This document shows positions 34,953-37,693 of a stretch of DNA of 37,693 bases, piece by piece. The stretch is from Hyphomicrobiales bacterium (GTDB lineage: Bacteria > Pseudomonadota > Alphaproteobacteria > Rhizobiales > Xanthobacteraceae): the NCBI GenBank assembly GCA_019243195.1, contig JAFAUQ010000149.1, positions 1 through 37,693 of the forward strand, read 5' to 3'. Each line of letters starts with the position of its first letter. The first letter of the stretch is position 1. The notes beneath the pieces were generated by a model. That model was not told where the DNA came from. It searched no databases and saw nothing but the letters and a program-made list of their open reading frames with translations. Position numbers and translations under genes: made by a program.

Positions 34953-35370
34953 TCGACCCGTGCCGCTCCTGCTCGATACCTGTGCGGTCATCTGGGTTGC
35001 CGAGGATCAGGCGATTTCCGAAGCGGCGGGGCTGGCGTTGAACGAGGCCCATGCCGCCGATCAGTTCATCTACGTCTCGCCGATAACCGCGTGGGAAATC
35101 GGATTGCTGGTGGGACGTGGGCGCCTGACGATGATCGTCAAGCCGCAGCTTTGGTTCGAGCGTCTGCTCGACGTTGCCAACATGCGGCTCGCCGACATGT
35201 CGCCTGACCTGCTGATCTCTTCGTCGTGCCTTCCGGGCGAGCCGCCGCGCGATCCCGCCGATCGCATCATAGCGGCGACGGCGCGCGAGTACGGGTATAC
35301 GCTGATCACGCGTGATCGGGTGCTTCTGAATTACGCCGAGCAGGGCCATATTCAGGCGCTGAGCTGTTGA
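34945..35370 (+). CDS. PIN-domain ribonuclease, VapC-family toxin
   Basis: A 141-residue PIN-domain protein, typical of VapC toxins that cleave tRNA or rRNA. The four acidic metal-binding positions are visible: LLLDTCAVIWVAED (Asp11), SPITAWEIGLL (Glu), PRDPADRIIAATARE (Asp) and YTLITRDRVLLNY (Asp). It overlaps the upstream DUF7662-like gene by 8 bp, so the two are co-translated. The pair sits between gatA and gatB, which are adjacent or nearly so in many genomes. Confidence 0.9.
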   Translation: MPDRPVPLLLDTCAVIWVAEDQAISEAAGLALNEAHAADQFIYVSPITAWEIGLLVGRGRLTMIVKPQLWFERLLDVANMRLADMSPDLLISSSCLPGEPPRDPADRIIAATAREYGYTLITRDRVLLNYAEQGHIQALSC

Positions 35371-35383
35371 AAGAGCTGATCCG

Positions 35384-35686
35384 ATGAATCTGACCGAGTT
35401 CAAGCAGGCCCTATCGAAAAGCAGTCCGCCGGCGGGAGTTGCGCCGCCGCTCGAGGCGCTGTGGTGGGCGGCCAAGGATGACTGGGACAAAGCCCACACC
35501 ATCGTCATGAAACAGGAGAGCAGCGACGCCGCCTGGGTTCACGCCTATCTGCACCGCGTCGAGGGTGACCTCGACAACGCCGGCTATTGGTATCGAAAGG
35601 CGCGGCGTCCCGCGGCGTCGAGCACGCTGCCGGAGGAATGGGATGCGATCGCGGCCGCCCTGCTCGAGGAAACGCAAACCTCATGA
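35384..35686 (+). CDS. Conserved hypothetical protein next to gatB
   Basis: A 100-residue cytoplasmic protein with no signal or membrane segment. The central part ([51 protein letters not shown]) reads like a pair of TPR-like helices. From memory, similar proteins accompany gatB in Rhizobiales, but I cannot name a function. The stop overlaps the gatB ATG (ATGA), so it is translationally coupled to gatB and unlikely to be spurious. Confidence 0.82.
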   Translation: MNLTEFKQALSKSSPPAGVAPPLEALWWAAKDDWDKAHTIVMKQESSDAAWVHAYLHRVEGDLDNAGYWYRKARRPAASSTLPEEWDAIAAALLEETQTS

Positions 35687-37152
35687 GCGCGCCGGCGACC
35701 AACGGAAAACTCATCAAAGGCGCGAGCGGCGATTGGGAGGTCGTCATCGGCATGGAGGTCCATGCTCAGGTGACCTCGAACGCCAAGCTGTTCTCGGGCG
35801 CCTCGACCGCATTCGGCGGCCGGCCCAATTCGCACGTCTCCCTCGTCGACGCGGCAATGCCCGGCATGCTGCCCGTCATCAACGAGGAGTGCGTGCGCCA
35901 AGCGATCCGCACCGGGCTCGGGCTCAACGCGCGGGTCAATCTCAAGTCGGTATTCGACCGCAAGAACTATTTCTATCCCGATCTGCCGCAGGGCTACCAG
36001 ATCAGCCAGTACAAATCGCCGATCGTGGGCGAGGGAGAAGTCACCGTCGAAACGGCGGATGGCGACACGGTCACGGTCGGTATCGAGCGGCTGCATCTCG
36101 AACAGGACGCCGGCAAGTCGCTGCACGACCAGCATGCGACGATGTCGTTGGTCGACCTCAATCGGTCGGGCGTCGCGCTTATGGAGATCGTGTCGAAGCC
36201 GGATCTGCGCTGCGCCGATGATGCCAAGGCGTTCATGACCAAGCTGCGCAGCATTCTGCGGTGGCTTGGCACCTGCGACGGCGACATGGAGAAGGGCAAT
36301 CTGCGCGCCGACGTGAACGTGTCGGTGCGCCGGCCGGGGGCGGCGCTCGGCACCCGCTGCGAGATCAAGAACCTCAATTCGATCCGTTTCATCGGTCAGG
36401 CGATCGAGTGCGAGGCACGCCGGCAGATCGAGGTCATCGAGGACGGCGGCACCATTCAACAGGAGACGCGGCTGTTCGATCCGGACAGAGGCGAAACGCG
36501 CCCGATGCGCAGCAAGGAAGAGGCGCACGACTATCGCTACTTTCCCGACCCCGATCTGCTGCCGCTCGAACTCACGCCTGCCTACGTCGAAGCGCTCAAG
36601 TCGGCGCTTCCCGAATTGCCCGACGCGAAGCGCGCGCGCTTCACGGGCGACTATGGTCTTTCACCCTATGACGCCGGCGTGCTCGCCAGCGAGCGTGAGG
36701 TGGCGGAGTTCTTCGAGGAAGTCGCGGCGGGACGCGATGGCAAGGCCGCGGCGAATTGGGTCGTCAATGAGTTGTTCGGCCGACTTAACCGGGAAGGCAA
36801 GGACATCGCTGCTTCGCCTGTATCGGCAGCCCAACTCGGCGCCATTCTCGACCTGATCGCGGCGGGCACGATTTCCGGCAAGATCGCCAAAGACCTGTTC
36901 GAGATCGTGTGGGTCGACGGCGGCGATCCGCGTGCGATCGTCGAGGCGCGCAGCATGGTGCAGGTCTCCGACGTAAGCGCGATCGAGAAGATCGTCGACG
37001 AAATCGTCGCGGCCCATCCCGACAAGGTCGCGCAGGCGAAAGCGAAGCCGACCTTGATCGGCTGGTTCGTCGGTCAGGTGATGCGCGCATCGGGCGGCCG
37101 CGCCAACCCACAAGCGGTCAACGAATTGCTCAGGCGCAAGCTCGGCGTGTGA
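35683..37152 (+). CDS. gatB: Aspartyl/glutamyl-tRNA amidotransferase subunit B
   Basis: Kinase/transamidase subunit of GatCAB, which phosphorylates the misacylated tRNA's Glu or Asp and accepts ammonia from GatA. The 489-residue product opens with [22 protein letters not shown]. It has [74 protein letters not shown] and the acid [17 protein letters not shown]. The C-terminal YqeY-like domain ends in [24 protein letters not shown]. The chosen ATG overlaps the preceding gene; the frame upstream is a shadow of it. Confidence 0.97.
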   Translation: MSAPATNGKLIKGASGDWEVVIGMEVHAQVTSNAKLFSGASTAFGGRPNSHVSLVDAAMPGMLPVINEECVRQAIRTGLGLNARVNLKSVFDRKNYFYPDLPQGYQISQYKSPIVGEGEVTVETADGDTVTVGIERLHLEQDAGKSLHDQHATMSLVDLNRSGVALMEIVSKPDLRCADDAKAFMTKLRSILRWLGTCDGDMEKGNLRADVNVSVRRPGAALGTRCEIKNLNSIRFIGQAIECEARRQIEVIEDGGTIQQETRLFDPDRGETRPMRSKEEAHDYRYFPDPDLLPLELTPAYVEALKSALPELPDAKRARFTGDYGLSPYDAGVLASEREVAEFFEEVAAGRDGKAAANWVVNELFGRLNREGKDIAASPVSAAQLGAILDLIAAGTISGKIAKDLFEIVWVDGGDPRAIVEARSMVQVSDVSAIEKIVDEIVAAHPDKVAQAKAKPTLIGWFVGQVMRASGGRANPQAVNELLRRKLGV

Positions 37153-37682
37153 GAATCGGCTGCGCGCGACGCGTCGGCGTCGTCGTTCGACGCGCTCGAA
37201 ACGTTCGTGAGCGCCTCGTGTGTCGCGAATCACTCGGCACTGATTCGCTCCTCTCGACGCGATTTTTCGCCTGCGCCTCGCCGGATCGACCCGAATGTGG
37301 AAAATTTTTTTGAGCGCCGCGCGGCCGGCGGGGGACCGATTTCTGGCAACATCGCGACGTTGCGTTCGCGTCGCCGATGAGCCACGCGAAGTCGTGTTGC
37401 GATTGCCGGCGCGTTGAAAGAAGTCGCTGCGCCACGGTGATTTCTTCGGTGCAGCGAAAATCGCAAGATCATCGCGCGATGGAAGCGCTCTCACGCGCGG
37501 CGTACGCGCGGATGAGCGGACCGACGCGCCGATCGTTGCAAGCCGCGCTCGCGCGTTGTCCACCATTCGTTAAGCGGATTCGCTGTTTTTTTCCTCTTGC
37601 TGTAGTAATCGGAGCGCAGTGCATGTCGATTCGCGACTGCACTGTTCCGATATCGCCATCTCATCATGGCTAGGAGGGCAGT
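37153..37682. other. Region downstream of gatB, no gene
   Basis: 530 bp without a supported gene. Plus-strand frames here (e.g. 37377-37673) lack a ribosome binding site and a recognisable protein. T-runs at 37306-37312 and 37587-37593 are not preceded by strong stems. An inverted repeat at 37617-37644 and a good ribosome binding site before 37683 indicate that the right part is the control region of the next gene. Confidence 0.6.
37617..37644. promoter_or_regulatory. Inverted repeat upstream of the last gene
   Basis: CAGTGCA (37617-37623) and TGCACTG (37638-37644) form a perfect 7-bp inverted repeat with a 14-nt centre that itself has TCG/CGA symmetry. It lies ~40 bp before the start codon and could be an operator or leader hairpin. 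Confidence 0.4.
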
Positions 37683-37693
37683 ATGGCGAAGAA
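37683..37693 (+). CDS. Start of an unidentified gene (cut by window edge)
   Basis: ATGGCGAAGAA preceded by a strong AGGAGGG Shine-Dalgarno 4 nt upstream. Only Met-Ala-Lys is readable. A Lys-rich start would suit a basic nucleoid- or ribosome-associated protein, but this is a guess. Confidence 0.6.

Noticed and set aside
37377-37673. 98-codon frame downstream of gatB
   Set aside because: No Shine-Dalgarno or domain signal, and it covers the control region of the next gene.

Overview
The window is GC-rich alphaproteobacterial DNA, most likely from the Rhizobiales (Bradyrhizobium/Rhodopseudomonas/Rhodoplanes-like). The evidence is the house-keeping backbone gatC-gatA-gatB / UPF0173 hydrolase / ruvX / pyrB-pyrC-like-plsY-dprA-topA, the codon usage, and several families of ~95-120 bp palindromic intergenic repeats typical of that group.

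Layout. (1) 1-2250, minus strand: start of topA (cut by the window edge), a small secreted protein and dprA. (2) 2251-11309, minus strand: a toxin locus. Its operon reads SpvB/FG-GAP protein (TcB-like, with a DUF11 domain and a glycine-rich C-terminus displaced by one base at a 9-G tract), then an RHS-repeat protein with a Sec signal peptide and a variable PD-(D/E)XK-like nuclease tip, then a putative immunity gene, then a decayed RHS-core fragment beside dprA. (3) 11310-12136: AT-richer divergent regulatory region. (4) 12137-22649, plus strand: type II secretion cluster gspD-F-H-I-J-K-E-L-M and a GspC-like gene. No gspG or gspO is present, and palindromic repeats sit at several gene junctions. 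(5) 22719-24678, plus strand: a small cysteine-containing secreted protein and a Tat-exported acetamidase/formamidase-family protein. (6) 24770-27867, minus strand: plsY, a dihydroorotase-like gene that has lost the catalytic HxH motif, and pyrB. (7) 27978-31274: an AidB-type acyl-CoA dehydrogenase (plus) and the two subunits of an aconitase-X dehydratase (minus). (8) 31354-37152: ruvX (minus), then a UPF0173 hydrolase, gatC, gatA, a DUF7662-like/PIN toxin-antitoxin-like pair with a palindromic operator, a hypothetical gene and gatB (plus). The last 11 bases begin another gene.

Interpretation. From memory, pyrB-pyrC-plsY-dprA-topA is a conserved run in Rhizobiales. Here about 22.5 kb (2251-24769) separates plsY from dprA, so the toxin locus, the T2SS and the exported enzymes look like an accessory block placed inside a house-keeping operon. 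The SpvB and RHS proteins both carry Sec signal peptides and are divergently transcribed from the T2SS. A reasonable hypothesis is that a TcB/TcC-like toxin cocoon is released through this dedicated T2SS instead of a T6SS or Tc needle. That is inference and is flagged as such below.
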